Shown: positions 1 to 12,299 of the stretch, in pieces
Layout: every line of letters starts with the position of its first letter
Numbering within the stretch: position 1 is the first letter of the stretch
From: Acephala macrosclerotiorum
Taxonomy: Eukaryota; Ascomycota; Leotiomycetes; Helotiales; Mollisiaceae
Direction: 5' to 3'
Length of the DNA: 63,718 nt
Assembly (NCBI GenBank): GCA_014904845.1
Contig: MU119497.1
Coordinates: 1-63,718 of the forward strand
The notes under the pieces: model-generated
Seen by the model: only the letters and a program-made list of their open reading frames with translations
The model's database searches: none
Told to the model about the DNA's origin: nothing
Position numbers and translations under genes: made by a program

Positions 1-268
1 AGTGATTTGTGGTAGTTTAAAGAGTATATAGTGTATTTATGAGGTTTTTCGCTTAATTTTGGTGTGTCACGAAATGCTGCACCCCCTGGTGGTCCGAGCT
101 CGAAGCTAATTTCTACGCGAATGCGAAACATCTGAGGTGGCATCTCGAAGCTCCCAGCTTGTAAAACAACAAACCGAATCACAAATCACGACATCAACGC
201 CAACACCCTCAACTGTCCACCCTGCGCTCCCCGGACACCTCTACCTACCACACTCGCCACGATACGCT

Positions 269-949
269 ATGGCAGATCTAACCTCCAAAGACGAAGCCGC
301 AAAAGCGCGAATAATCAAACACATGAACGAAGACCACGGCGACTCTCTCTCCCTCTACCTCCGCCACTACTGCTCCCTCCCCTCTCGCACTGCACGGAAC
401 GCCCAAATCACATCCATCTCCCCATCTGCCATGACGCTTCAAACCACGGATGGGAAAACACACACGATCCCGTTCTCTCCCCCCATGACCTCGTGGGCCG
501 AAGCACGCACAAGGACTGTAGATATGGATCGCGAAGCACGAGCTGCGTTAGATGTTTCGAATATCAAGATTACGAACTACGAACCTCCTCGAAAGCCATT
601 CCACATCTTCGTGTTTGGGATTTGTCTATTCACTTTCAGCGTATTTGCGATGAGGAATAAAATCGTGCCAGGAACGTGGTTCTACGATGTTCCGTTAAGA
701 TATTGGCCTGGTGGTCCAGAGTGGTTCGTGTGGATCACGAAGACGATTGCGTTGCCTGTTGTGGTGATTCATCTTGGGGAGGCGTATTTGATGGATAGGA
801 CGAGGCTGAGGAAATATGGTGTTGAACGGGGGACGGGGTTGTGGTGGTTATGGGTGGGGAGCTGCTTTATTGAGGGGTATGGATGTCATCAGAGAATTGA
901 TGCGGCGGTGAGGAGGAAGACGAAGGAGGCGGAGGCGGCGAAGCATTGA
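269..949 (+). CDS. DUF2470 domain membrane protein
   Basis: Single-exon gene of 226 aa. The frame is open from 137, but I start at the ATG at 269 (MADLTSKDEAAK) because the DUF2470 domain begins just after it and the preceding 44 codons are low-complexity Ser/Thr/Pro. Residues about 12-90 match the DUF2470 fold seen at the end of haem-utilisation and pyridoxamine-oxidase-like proteins (KHMNEDHGDSLSLYLRHY, then a TLQTTDG strand). Residues about 108-200 hold three hydrophobic spans (FHIFVFGICLFTFSVFAM, FVWITKTIALPVVVIHLGEAY, GLWWLWVGSCF), so it should sit in a membrane. Fungal proteins of this layout are mostly uncharacterised; a haem or flavin link is inference from the domain only. The frame is intact. 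Confidence 0.8.
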   Translation: MADLTSKDEAAKARIIKHMNEDHGDSLSLYLRHYCSLPSRTARNAQITSISPSAMTLQTTDGKTHTIPFSPPMTSWAEARTRTVDMDREARAALDVSNIKITNYEPPRKPFHIFVFGICLFTFSVFAMRNKIVPGTWFYDVPLRYWPGGPEWFVWITKTIALPVVVIHLGEAYLMDRTRLRKYGVERGTGLWWLWVGSCFIEGYGCHQRIDAAVRRKTKEAEAAKH

Positions 950-2249
950 GTTGGTAGAGCAGAGCATTGCGAGAATATGGAAGTGCTAGGCACTGACGTG
1001 CGGGAATGGAATCTTAGCTATGTGCTGTCATTGGTTAGCTTTCAATAGACTTCCGCATCACAACTTCAGCTGCCTCAATCAACGCTCTGTAAACTTTACA
1101 GAATTACACCTTTGATGGGTTTGTTCTTAGTGTGGACTTGGGCATCTCCGCAAGTGTTATGTCCGAGGACTTTTGTGTGGAGGTCAGCTCAGCTAGCCCT
1201 CGTTTGGAGTCTCTAGAGCTGCATCTTCCTGGTCTTCGCTATACCGTACTATGCAGGCTAAGTATCCCTCTTCGCTCTATGCTAGCTTGGTACAACCTTT
1301 CCCCTATCCAAAGGGCTTCTATGGCTGGTCGTCAGCTTGGGAGGAAGACGCCTCTAGGTTGTCTCTGTGAATCAAAGCATTTCCCTTTCGAAGATTGGGA
1401 TGTCCTTTGCAGCAGCGTCATCTGGGACTATCCAATCTTCGAGTTCCTCGAATTTGCCGGCATCATCTCCACCAAGATCATCTCCGCCTCAAGGCCTTCT
1501 GATATTCACGTGATACTCTCCATGCACACTCGCTTTAGGTCCTCCAATTACTGCCCGTCCCGAGGCCGCATCTCGTTCCCCTTCTGGCTCGCATCTCGGC
1601 AAAGATTATCCTATCAAAGTCGCCATCTTTTCCATCTCCCATTCGTTCCCATCCATCTCAATTCGTTACAAATTCCCCGAAACCACCATGCCCACGCGTG
1701 CCGCCACGCTTAAGTTTTCCGCATTCTGTCACACTCGCTAATCGAGCCTCGCGTTGTAGCAACCTGCACTCACCATTGGACATCTTAGACGAAACTTCAT
1801 GTAAAATTCATGTAGTACAAATAGATGCTATAGAAGGGAGACTCGAGACTGGTGTATTCGTACGCCCGTATTTCCGGGATCCTGGCCATCTCGCCCAGAC
1901 GGTAAGAAGTGCAGCGACTCGGCGCACAACCCAATCCAGCCACGGGCCTATCCGTCAGTGGAAACACGAGTGGATCTTGCGTGTGAACCCTGGAGTTCCC
2001 GGGAGTGGAGTCTAGGACTCGTGGGTTTCTGTTTTTGTTCCACTCGATATTCCGAAGTAAGTGAGGTTGGGTATAAGGATGGATCTATAACCTTGGTTGA
2101 ACCTCTCGATTTATAGGCTTTGGAGGGAGTTTTCAGTTAAGCTTTACGTACAGGGGTTGATTCAGTGCAACAACTCCTGCCCTCGTTGATACATGCATCG
2201 ATGGACAGCTGGTAGCACCGTTTGAATCTCCACATGGTTATACAGCATC
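950..2249. other. Intergenic stretch, no supported gene
   Basis: No gene is supported here. Two forward open frames (1132-1713 and 1698-2015) have no recognisable domain, a biased Ser/Arg/Pro/His composition and no splice sites that extend them. The last part is probably promoter for the transporter starting at 2250. Confidence 0.4.
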
Positions 2250-4132
2250 ATGACAGCTGTATCAGAAAAAGAAGGATCGAGTACGCTGGCGAGCGATAGT
2301 GTTCGAGTGATGGAGGAAGGGACTCGGACATCTACACCAACACCACCACAAGGCCCTCCAGCTGCACCAACTCTAGGACCTCCAGGAGCACCCAATGGAC
2401 CTGTCCTCCCAAGATGGCGGCTCATTTGCCTTATCATCTCGTAAGTCGTCCCGATTTGAAAGAATAATAATCTGACATTCGTCTCCAGAGTCTGCTTCGG
2501 CCTCTTCCTCTCCCTCATCGACACCACAATCGTTGCAACAGCCCTCTTCACAATCGGCGAAGACCTCAAAACCATCAACTCCATAAATTGGGTGGCCCTA
2601 GCATACACCCTCAGCTACCTAGGCTGCGCCGTCCTCTTCGCCCGTATGGCCGATGTCACAGGTCGTCGAAACGCCTACGTCGCCGCATTCATCATCTTCT
2701 TCGCCTTCTCTCTCGGTTGCGGTTTCGCTCAAACTCTCAACCAATTGATCGCTTGCCGAGTCTTGCAAGGAATTGGAGGGTCAGGATTATACTCCCTGGC
2801 ATTCGTGATCATTCCAGAGATCGCGCCTCAACCAAAGATGCAGCAGTTAACGGGCGCGATTATCGGTGCTGTGGTTGCGATGGCTGGTGTCTTAGGTCCG
2901 GTCGTCGGAGGAGCAATTACACATAGGACGACTTGGAGGTGGATTTTCTGGATCAATGCTCCAATTGGAATTATTCCATTGATAGCATTCATCATCGCAT
3001 GGCCGAAACCGCATCAGATTCATCATCCGAAACGGAGACTGTTGAAACAGCTAGATTTTTTGGGAGCAGGTCTCGTGATCGCTGCTTCTGTGTTGGTGGT
3101 GTTCTCATTCCAGGAAGCGGGATTGAGGGCTGATGTGTGGAATCAAGCTATCTTCGTTGCTCCATTAGTGGTGGGGGTTGTGTTGTGGTTTGCGTTGTTT
3201 GGATGGGAGACTTTGGCGGCACGAAAGTGGGAGAGTACGCTCATGACGATGTTTCCTCTTCGACTCATAAAACGACAAGTCTTCATGGGGCATTTCGTCA
3301 CGACGCTCCTTGCTGGATTTCCGTACTTCATGGTCATATACGCATTGCCTCTCCGGATCCAAGTCGTCAACGGAAGAAGTCAACTCACAGCAGGTGTCTC
3401 GTTGATGCCGATGCTCGGCTCCGTAGCAGTCGCAAGCACGATCTCAGGGATGGTGAACGGCAAGAAAGACTTCATCTTCCCAACCTTATGCGCGGGAGCA
3501 ATCCTGATGACAATCGGTTCTGCCGCCCTCTCAAGTCTCGAGAACACCGTCACATTACCAGCAAAAATGTACGGATTCCAGGTCTTCGTCGGTCTAGGAT
3601 TCGGACTCATGGTGTCTACCGTCTCAATGGGCGCTAGTCTAGAATGCGAACTCAGAGACAGAAGTAAGTTCTCCAGGAAGATTCAAATTGGTTTGCATTC
3701 TGCTGACCACGAAAAACAGCCGTAGCACAAGGCATCGTAGCCCAATCCCGCGTCCTCGGCGGATCCCTCGGCATCGCAGCCTCAACCTCAATCCTAGGCA
3801 TCCACCAACTCTCCTCCCTCATAAATCCCCACATCATCACTTCCTTCCAACTCGAAACCCTCCAAACCTCAGCTCTTACCATGAGTCCTAAGCAGCTTGA
3901 AGCGGTGAGGAAAACGTACGCAGATAGTTTTAGTGAGAGTATGAAGGTTTGTGCGGCGGTTAGTGGGGTTTGTGTGCTGGCGACAGGGTTGACATGGAGG
4001 AGGAGGAGGATGGATATTATGGGGAGGAGGAAGGAGCAGTTTATTGATAATATGAAGTTTGTGGCTGCGCAGAAGCGGGCGGCGGCTTTGAAGACACAAC
4101 AGAAGCAGAGTGAGGCAGCCCAGAAGAGTTGA
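2250..4132 (+). CDS. MFS transporter, DHA2 (14-TM) drug/H+ antiporter type
   Basis: Three exons: 2250-2440, 2489-3663 and 3720-4132, with GT-AG introns of 48 and 56 nt; the joined frame gives 592 aa. The N-terminus is Pro/Thr rich and cytosolic. The first helix runs across the first splice site and ends in the D-T-T-I-V-A-T-A-L signature. MFS motif A is seen as ARMADVTGRRNAYV, and motif C, typical of drug antiporters, as GVLGPVVGGA. The C-terminal exon carries the usual QSRVLGGSLGIAA helix and a basic, coiled tail. Members export toxic compounds or metabolites from the plasma membrane or vacuole; the substrate cannot be read from sequence. No lesion seen. Confidence 0.88.
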
Positions 4133-4559
4133 GCTGACTTGAAACGTCAAAAAATGGTTGGAGCAAGATATGAAGAGGGTTGGGTTTGAATGCATATGCA
4201 TGGCATGTCGGAGCTTTGAAGCATCAGCGTGGCGTTTGGGTTGATTTTCTAGGCGGCATACTGGTTCGGATACCCACGTATTTGATGAAGCTATGATGGA
4301 AATGATAGGATTGGGCCACATGTAGTGAAGAGATGGTGTACGTATAGGTACACTCATACTCACATATAGGCACGGAATGGAGATCGTTCATGTGCAGAGT
4401 GAGTTGCGCATCACCAGGCGCTGTGAAGAATTGTGTAAAGGGGGTGAATTTCCGGACTCGAGTCAAGAATCAATTTATTTGTTGCAGATTACATCAGCGG
4501 CAGTAGTTGGCAGAACAGGACCGGCGGCAGAACCGGCGGGACAACGGGAGATATTATAA

Positions 4560-5265
4560 ACATTTAAGAAGCCGTCCAGAATGGTTCCGCCGCACCTACT
4601 CCCTGTTCCTCTGCTGTCTGTGCGATATGCAACAAAATCCTCATTGTCCATATCGAACTTACTAGCGTCATAGTATTATGAAGGATCTTATTGTCTTAGT
4701 ATCCAAGTCAGTAATATCCACATCCAAAACCAAAAGCTAAGTCTCCGAAGCGGAGACACAAAGAACGGTAACAGCCGGGGCGGAAACCCAAATGTATAAC
4801 AAAATTCTCATTGTTCGTATCGGACTAGTAAGCATTATAGTATTATAAAAGATTTGAATGTCGAAACTAAAGCTGAAAGTTTTCAACCCAAAAACAGGTG
4901 CCAAATTTCCGACCCGGAAGAAGAATTCTACTTTTGGTACAAGTCCGACTTCCAAGACGGAACTATAAATATATACTAGAATTTATAACTCGAATCAAAT
5001 TAGTATAAAGCAAAGTAAAAGACTTGGATATTCAAACTCGAGGTGGAAGTGTTCCGCCGAAACAAGAACCCAAATCTCCGAACCGGGGAGAGGATTGTTC
5101 GCCTGCAACGAGGAAGTACAACGACGACAGCCGGGGCGGAAGTGTAGACGTGCAACAAATGTTCTAATGTCTGTATTCGAGCGGGAGGTCCGGTGGTAGT
5201 TTCCGCCCTCCTCCGCCTACTGCCGCTACTGCGATGTGCAACAAAACATTGAATGTTCCATTTTG
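4560..5265. repeat. Degenerate dispersed repeat with alternating GC-rich and AT-rich parts
   Basis: Several imperfect copies of one module lie here in the same orientation. Each has a GC-rich lead (CCGCC, CAGCCGGGGCGGAA) and then a core like GCGATRTGCAACAAAAT. Two copies continue as CTCATTGT..TATCG.ACT and TAGTATTAT (about 4628-4686 and 4797-4855, near 80% alike); weaker copies start near 5147 and 5230. The same core on the other strand occurs at 12300-12590, so this is a repeat family and not local noise. No coding frame spans it. Confidence 0.55.
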
Positions 5266-5502
5266 GGTAGGAGAATGATGTTACTTGTTTGCGGATTTGC
5301 TTTCATTCATGTATGTATGGACGAGCTTTCTTCAGCTATTCCTAGGAGTCAAGAAGCTTCAAACTGGAAGTTAAGATCTTGGCCGGTGGTCCTGGCCTTG
5401 ACCACTGCTCTCTTTTAATCTTGCTGCCTTTTGAAGAGAGCTATCGTACATGGAGAGTTACTACCGTTCTCCGCACCTCCTCATAAGTCTTTAAATACCT
5501 TA

Positions 5503-7161
5503 TCAGTGCGTATAAACAAAAAACGGATTCCTCCTATCCGTCTGATCCGCAAACGCCATCTTCTCCCTCATTTCACTCTTCTCTTCCTCCGACATCCCCT
5601 CAAGCGTCTCCTTATTCTTCTTATTCAACATATCATTCCACCACCTCAGCACCAACACTACAAAACATAAAGCTCCAAGCGTAGCGATGATAGAGATCTT
5701 GCCGGAGATGTACCCAGGTGCTTCTTTAGCTTGGAAGGTTTGCGTGCCGAGGATGTTGCCTGTTGCGAAACTGACGAGGGTGAGGGCATTGATGGTTACC
5801 TTTTTGGAGTGGCCTGCTATGTTTGAGGCGTTCCAGGCGAGGAGAAGCATAAAAGCTGCTCCGAACGTTCCTGTTAGGAAACTCGCAGCCAGTAACCCCG
5901 CTCTATTCTTTGGCACTCCGTTCGGATCCAACCCAATCATCAACCCCGCTCCCAGAATAGTGGGCAGGATGCAAATGAGCATTACGGATGACCTGTCTCG
6001 CCATTTATCGGAAAGGTAGCCAACACCCAAGACGCAAACGACACCAACTGCACCACCTGGAGCGGACATCAAGAGAGCTTCGCGAGACGAGTAGCCGAAG
6101 GTGGTGAGGAGGATGGAGGAGAAGTTGCTGAGGCCGCCGTTGGGAATTGAGGAGAGGAGGGTGCAGAGACAGACGAGGTAGACGCGTGGGTCTTTGAATG
6201 TCTCAAGGACTTGTGTCTTCTTCAAATGCGCATTCTGCGTCCCACTTTGATTGTCCTTTGTCCTCAACAATGCAGCAACTTTCTCCGCATCTGAAAATCG
6301 TTTAGCCTTGACAGGTGAATCTGGCAGGAAGATGCACACGAGAAGGCCAATAGCCATGGTCATCGCCCCAATAGCAACAAAGAATATGCGCCAACTCGCG
6401 AAGTCTGTTTTGGCGAAGCTGACTCCGTATGCCAGGAGACCGCCGAAGATCTGAGTGAGAGAGTTGCACACGTAGAACCAAGACACTCTTCTCCCTTGCT
6501 CTTCTTTCTTGTACCACATCGCGATGATAAGCACCAGAATCGGAGCGACACAGGATTCGAAGACACCAAGGAGGGTCCGGCAGATTGCTAGGCCGGCGAA
6601 GGAGGTGCATGCAGCGTGGCAACCTAGAATGAGACCCCAAAGCATGATATTTGTTCCGAGGTAGAGGCCGAGGCGGGAGATGTGTTGGGCGAGGTATTGG
6701 GTTGGGAATTCGGCTGCTAGGAAGCCTGTCTTTTCATCAGTCCCTACTCTTTGCATTATCTGGAGGAATAAGGGAAGAGAGGTGGAAGACAAACCGATAT
6801 AAAACAACATGCTCAAATCACTATAATCCTGTCCCACCAAATGTGTATCCTTCCTAATCCCCATAACAGCCGTATAACTCAACGTTGTCTTATCTAAAAA
6901 TTGTAGAAAATATACCGCCGCAAGGAGTGGAGCAATAGTAAAGTCGATTTTCCGAATCAATTTCTTGAGCTGTTTTGGGTTGTCGAGAATCGCATTGCCC
7001 TGAATCGCGATCTCGACTGCATTGGGATGGGATGTTAGGAACTCGAGGGCTTCGTCAGCGTCGACAAGATCTACGACGGTGGTAACTGCTTCATCGGAGT
7101 TGTCGACTGAAGTTTGGCGACCGTCGAGGTTGGCGAAGGGCTTTTCTGAAGGCGGTGCCAT
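5503..7161 (-). CDS. MFS transporter, allantoate permease (Dal5/ACS) family
   Basis: Minus-strand gene. The frame is open from 7212 down to 5503, but a 69-nt GT-AG intron (6794 down to 6726) is needed: its 23 codons break the conserved helix that otherwise reads YIG-FLAAEFPTQYLAQ. Spliced product is 529 aa from the ATG at 7161 (MAPPSEKPF). Family marks are the first helix (FLQFLDKTTLSYTAVMGI), a WRIFF segment after TM5, the FLPDSP loop, and a C-terminus FADQTDRRNPFFVY close to the Dal5-type D-L-T-D..NP ending. The family imports anionic metabolites such as allantoate, ureidosuccinate and small peptides by proton symport. Exact substrate unknown. Confidence 0.87.
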   Translation of the reverse strand: MAPPSEKPFANLDGRQTSVDNSDEAVTTVVDLVDADEALEFLTSHPNAVEIAIQGNAILDNPKQLKKLIRKIDFTIAPLLAAVYFLQFLDKTTLSYTAVMGIRKDTHLVGQDYSDLSMLFYIGLSSTSLPLFLQIMQRVGTDEKTGFLAAEFPTQYLAQHISRLGLYLGTNIMLWGLILGCHAACTSFAGLAICRTLLGVFESCVAPILVLIIAMWYKKEEQGRRVSWFYVCNSLTQIFGGLLAYGVSFAKTDFASWRIFFVAIGAMTMAIGLLVCIFLPDSPVKAKRFSDAEKVAALLRTKDNQSGTQNAHLKKTQVLETFKDPRVYLVCLCTLLSSIPNGGLSNFSSILLTTFGYSSREALLMSAPGGAVGVVCVLGVGYLSDKWRDRSSVMLICILPTILGAGLMIGLDPNGVPKNRAGLLAASFLTGTFGAAFMLLLAWNASNIAGHSKKVTINALTLVSFATGNILGTQTFQAKEAPGYISGKISIIATLGALCFVVLVLRWWNDMLNKKNKETLEGMSEEEKSEMREKMAFADQTDRRNPFFVYTH

Positions 7162-7690
7162 CTTCTCTGAAGAAATTGGATCTGCCACCTTGACGATAAG
7201 GAGAAAACACACGACAGAGAACGATGCGAAGAAGAGAAAACCTCGATTGAAGGTTGCGCGAGCTATATATTAAGGTACAACAAACTTACCCGGTACCAAG
7301 ACCATGGATTCAGTGACATACAATCCACGGCTAAACCAAAACCTCATGTAAACGGAAATCCGATAAATTTGACATCTCTATCTAGAAACCCTTTGGTAAT
7401 AACAGTGATGATATCAACGTCTTCAACACGGAAGCATATGTCCGTCCATTGCTCGTGCTTGAGGAACATCGAACCAGGGTATTTATGCGTAAGGCGGGCA
7501 AGACGATAGGCGATCTCTTGCTGGAGCTTGATAGGTGATAAGAGAGGGGAAGAGTGAGGTTGAGAGCTGCCTATCTTGGAATGGAACCGTTTGCGGGGAG
7601 AGATGTGGGGATCTGCCGTGGGTGATTGCCGAAGGTAGATGGGGAGGGGGCACGTGAATGCGATCACGTGCAGTTGGAGAATGTTCATCT

Positions 7691-8485
7691 TCATGCTATG
7701 ATCCAGCCCCATTGTCCTGCAACTCCTTGCATGCCTTTGATGTTTGGATGGAAAGGATTTCCCTGCCAGACGGTTCCCCAACTGAAGCCTTCAATCCATG
7801 GCTCCTTCGATCCTAAGGCATGATCACGACTTTTCTCATTCACAGGAATGACCTCGCAATCTGGCCGAGCTTCTGCAACAAGGTGATATGCCGCCTTCAC
7901 TTGCTCCGCCACCCCTTGGTGATGTTTAATCTGTCCTTGCGTCAAGCTGACATCGATCCCTGGGCGCGTATCTGGACCGAGAAGACAAAAGTATTCGACG
8001 AGAAAGATACGACTCTTGGGTGCGATTTTCCGAATCTCGTCAACGACTGTTGTGAATCACTTGGCGATATCTTCAGCAGTTAGAGGGACTGATGCCGGAG
8101 GAGTCGGTATCAACCAGGATAGCACGTAGCCCAGCCATGTATCCTTCAGAGCCTCCCTCGACACACCCCCAATGTAGCCCATGTCATTCCCACCTCCAGT
8201 CACCGTAACGATATCGGCATCAGCTGGAAGGCTTGTAATTTGAGGAGGAAATGATGTGCTCTATCGGTAAGCTTGCTGTGGCTCTAACAGGATGTTGTTT
8301 AGCGTTGCGCCGGAGACGGTGAGATCAGTCGGGTCTGCTCCAAGTCGAGCTGCAAGAAGATGTGCATAATTATTGCTGGATCGACCTGCCATACGATTGA
8401 TCTGTGGTGGTATTCCAGGCCCAGCAGCAAAGGAGCTACCTAGAGCAGTAATATGAAGGCGTTTGGTTCCGATATTCTCGGCCAT
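7691..8485 (-). pseudogene. SGNH/GDSL-type hydrolase, two in-frame stops
   Basis: One continuous minus-strand frame of 265 codons, interrupted only by TAG at 8263-8261 and TGA at 8059-8057. It contains all three diagnostic SGNH blocks: block I with the nucleophile (TALGSSFAAGPG), block III with the oxyanion Asn (VTGGGNDMGYIGG) and block V with the catalytic His (GNPFHPN). The family hydrolyses esters and lipids. No GT-AG intron of acceptable size removes either stop; the only GT-AG pair round the first is under 30 nt. I therefore call it a pseudogene by two nonsense changes, both compatible with C-to-T transition. Sequencing error at two separate sites is the alternative. Confidence 0.75.
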
Positions 8486-10032
8486 GGTGGTGGATCAAGG
8501 ATGACGAAATGGTATTGTGGAGGTTCCTTGGAGTTGTGTGCCGGGGATTCTTTTCTAACTGGACTTCGAAATTAATAATAGCAGTCTCGAGATTCTGCAA
8601 GTTGAGTACTCATAGCATGGTAGAAACGGAAGATAGTCACGAACTTTCGATGATGAAAACATGAGGTAGCCTTTTGCTGGTGAGACCAGACCGGTGCGCC
8701 CACGCGTTTTTCGGAACAATATGTAATCCGCACTGGGCTTTTTGACGGAAGACGGAAAAGATCAGAAGATAACGGAGACTAATGAAGGAAAGGAAATGAA
8801 ATGAAATGAAAATAGCAGCGACACAGAATTGAAGAACATTGGGAAAGTAGAGAGACCAAAAAATGGCAGAACAGCGTTGCTCCACGAGAGGCAGACACTC
8901 ACAGGCCTACCATTAACAGCAAGGGACCACCAGGGCCTTTCAACTTCCCCCTCAACCCAGCGGAAGTCTGCCAGGCCTGCCTGTACTTCGTTCCACACAA
9001 TCGGTAGCGCCTTGTATGACGTCTGTATGCCCTCTGGCAGTGGCTTGGTGGTCTAGCGATCCATCCACTTCTTTCCCTGCTCCACTTGTGTGCCAATGAA
9101 GCTGCCTGCTCCTCGCGATGTGCACGTCGCGCTGCTTTCCTCTTTCGCATGTATGGTGAGATCTCGGGCTTCCGGAGATGCGGACGGGAAAGGCAAACGA
9201 GATGCCAGCAGCATGGTAGTAGTCCACAGACCTCGTTCATCTCGCCTAAGATACGAGGGAAGTATATCGTGTTCGGAGTCATGGAGGGAGATTCGGGGCT
9301 GTAGGTCTACTCGTTGGGGTATGTAGTCGTTCTCGACTTCGTTGGAGGCACTCGTATCATCGATGCTTCGTTCAAGGAGTCGACGCGTCGCAGATTTGGG
9401 GCACCGACCCGTGGAAGGAATATCGAGAAGCAGTAGATGCTATCGTGCGGTGGAAATACTTTGGTGATCGAGAATTCGGATATTGGAGAGTAAAGGAGCT
9501 TCGGTGAAGAGAAGAAAGGTTGAATGTTTGCGAAAGCAAGGAATTTGAGTGGAAAGCGCGTCTCAGCCCTGACCTTACCCGGGAAGCCATTGGCACGCCC
9601 TCAAGTTAGCAGCTCCGCAAACCCTATAATTTGCGACCGCACTTCTTCTCACTCCTTCCGCACCATCTTTTCTCTGTTTACTTCGCCATTGCACATTATT
9701 GTGTATATCTTCATCTCTCTCATATATGAGAATACGATGAGTCGAAAGCCTGTAGGTATCCATTCCACCCTCGTTCTTTGTGTCAGCGCCACTCCTCTAG
9801 CTTCCTGCAGTACTACACCCACAATATATTTGTGCATACTCCAGTCCCATCTAGGCCAAGTCCAACAGTCCGTCAAGTGACGGGACGATCTTACAAAACC
9901 TCTCCAATCATGGAATAGGGTATCACAGATGCCATCTCGATCCCCAGATGGCGCTATCTGTCCGTTTCTCACAATGTTTCAGGGCAACCCTGAATACCGT
10001 TCATATCTATCGCCTCTCCTTCCTCAAGGTCA
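8486..10032. other. Region with no confident gene; possible minus-strand exon
   Basis: I find no recognisable family. On the minus strand, about 9052 to 8910, a coding-looking segment (PLPEGIQTSYKALPIVWNEV, then a Trp-rich stretch) is bounded by a possible CTAG acceptor and a GTGAGTG donor. Further up, 9596-9372 encodes a Ser/Arg-rich N-terminus that could be a mitochondrial presequence. These may be exons of one unrecognised gene, but I cannot join them. A short (AAATG)n run lies at about 8797-8816. Confidence 0.25.
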
Positions 10033-11955
10033 ATGTTTCCTTCTTCATCTAGGCCCCGGCCAGACAGAGACCAGTATATCCCAATGACTTCGATGGGAGG
10101 CGAGACGGAGGAGAGCATGATACTTGGGAAGGACGGAGATGATGGAGACGACGGAGCTGGCAAAACCTTTACCGCAGCGCACGATATCAATGCAGAGCAT
10201 TACTCTCTGGGCACAGGAGGTGTTGACGCAGCAATTCCACAAGGGACCCTTGATCCAGTCTATGAAGCAAAAGCAAAAGTCTTGAATCAAGCCGTAGGAA
10301 GGTCATCCTCCACGTGACAATCTGCTAACTTTCTTCAGATTCAGGAGATTGGCATGGGATGGTATCAATGGCAACTCTTTGTCGTTGTAGGATTCGGTTG
10401 GGCGAATGATAATCTTTGGCCTATCGTCACATCTCTTATCTGTAAGTGTTTCATCCCAATGTCCAGTGCTTTGCTGAAGATTCAAGTTACACCGATCACC
10501 AATGAATTCCACCCTTCACGGCCACCACTGCTTTCACTCGCACAGAACATTGGCCTTCTTGCAGGGGCGATGTTCTGGGGCTTCGGGTGCGATGTTTTTG
10601 GTCGACGACACGCGTTCAATTTGACACTTGGTGTCACAGCAGTTTTTGGCATGATCGCAGCGGCTTCACCCAACTTTGCCACCATCGGAACCTTCGCAGC
10701 ATTATGGAGCTTCGGTGTAGGCGGCAACCTACCAGTTGATTCAGCAGTTTTCCTCGAATTCCTCCCAGGTTCACACCAATACCTTCTCACAGTGCTGTCC
10801 ATTGATTGGGCAATTGCACAGGTCATTGCAAATCTGATTGCTTGGCCACTTCTGGGAAATCTCACATGTCAGGAGACAACCACCACCTGCACGAGAGCCG
10901 ATAATATGGGATGGAGGTACTTTGTGATCACCATGGGAGGGATCTCTTTGATCGAGTTTATCATTCGCATGGTGTTTTTCACTATTTTCGAATCCCCAAA
11001 GTACCTCATGGGCAAGGGTCGGGACGAGGAGGCCGTGAAGGTTGTTCACGAAGTCGCCAGACGGAATGGAAAGACGTCAAGTCGTATGTTAAATTCCCTC
11101 CCATCCTAATACTATGCTGATCTTACCCAGTGTCTGTTGAGGATCTCCGCGCCTGTGAATCCGCTGCTGGTGGGAGGTCCCAGCAAACAACCACAAAAGC
11201 CGCACTCAAACGCAAGCTCTCGACCTTGAACTTTTCACATGTTCGTGCACTCTTCGCCAACAAGCAATTGGCTTTCTCAACATTCCTCATTATGCTTGTC
11301 TGGGCATTCATTGGCCTCGGGTACCCGCTTTACAACGCATTTCTACCATATCTCCAAGCCATTCGTGGCGCCAAATTCGGCGACGGCTCCACATACATCA
11401 CTTACCGAAACTCCCTCATCATCAGCTCCCTTGGCATACCGGGAGCATTAATCGGCGCCGTGCTCGTCGAGGTCCCTAGACTTGGGAGGAAGGGCACACT
11501 TGCGGGATCGACTGTTTTGACGGGTGTATTTCTGTATTGTTCGACGACGGCACTCAACTCGACTTCACTCTTGGGATGGAACTGTGCGTTTAATTTTTGC
11601 AGCAACGTAATGTATGCAGTTCTCTATGCATATACACCAGAGATCTTTCCCACGAAGGATAGGGGGACGGGGAATGCGTTGACGGCGACTTCAAACCGAA
11701 TTTTTGGAATCATGGCTGTGAGTTTTCCTCCCCTTCCACACTTCTGAATATTTTCACCTCCTGGATCCACCAGGCTAGATAGCCGCCTTCTTAGCTGAGA
11801 AGATCTAAGTGCTAACCTATTTCTAGCCCATCATCGCCATGTATGCCAACTTGCAGACTTCAGCACCAGTCTATACAAGCGGGGCGCTCTTTATTGCCGC
11901 AGGCTGTCTCGTACTTCTCATGCCTTACGAATCCCAGGGTAAAGCGAGTTTATAG
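10033..11955 (+). CDS. MFS transporter, SV2/SVOP-like (sugar-transporter superfamily)
   Basis: Five exons: 10033-10293, 10339-10441, 10487-11083, 11131-11717, 11827-11955. All introns are GT-AG, and the joined frame gives 558 aa. The start may instead be the ATG at 10084 (MTSMGGE). The first helix is preceded by the family signature AIQEIGMGWYQWQLF. Next come NIGLLAGAMFWGFGCDVFGR (motif A), an E-S-P-K-Y-L loop after TM6, and the YTPEIFPTKDRGTGNA element of SV2/metabolite-H+ symporters. These proteins carry organic cations, carboxylates or sugars; substrate unknown. The frame is intact, unlike several neighbours to the right. Confidence 0.87.
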
Positions 11956-12299
11956 ACCCCTTCTGGAAATATAATGCATTTCATGTCGCGAGAACAGATC
12001 ACTTGTGGGACTACCCAAGAACCGTTTCTCCACGGTATCAAATAGAGACAGGTGTACGACCAACTCCAGATCCCTTCATCCTCCCTGGAAATCGCAATAC
12101 CCAGCAGTATCCATTGTCCACCCTGGAATCTGCGCATCCTGCTCTAGTCCGCGGTTTTTTTGATGTCCTACTTTGGATCCCCACTTTAGGAATTTGGTTG
12201 CAGATCGCAAGGGCGGCAGGCCTGGAAGTTCCTGGCTGCCGCCGCGGACTACCACCTGTTGGAGGACAATGACCTTCTGTATGATGTCTGAATTGTTTC

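Noticed and set aside
1132..2015. Two forward open frames as genes
   Set aside because: Biased composition, no domain, no splice continuation, and they overlap each other.
7344..7781. Minus-strand frame of 145 codons overlapping the SGNH pseudogene end
   Set aside because: Overlaps the conserved block V region in another frame; no recognisable content of its own.
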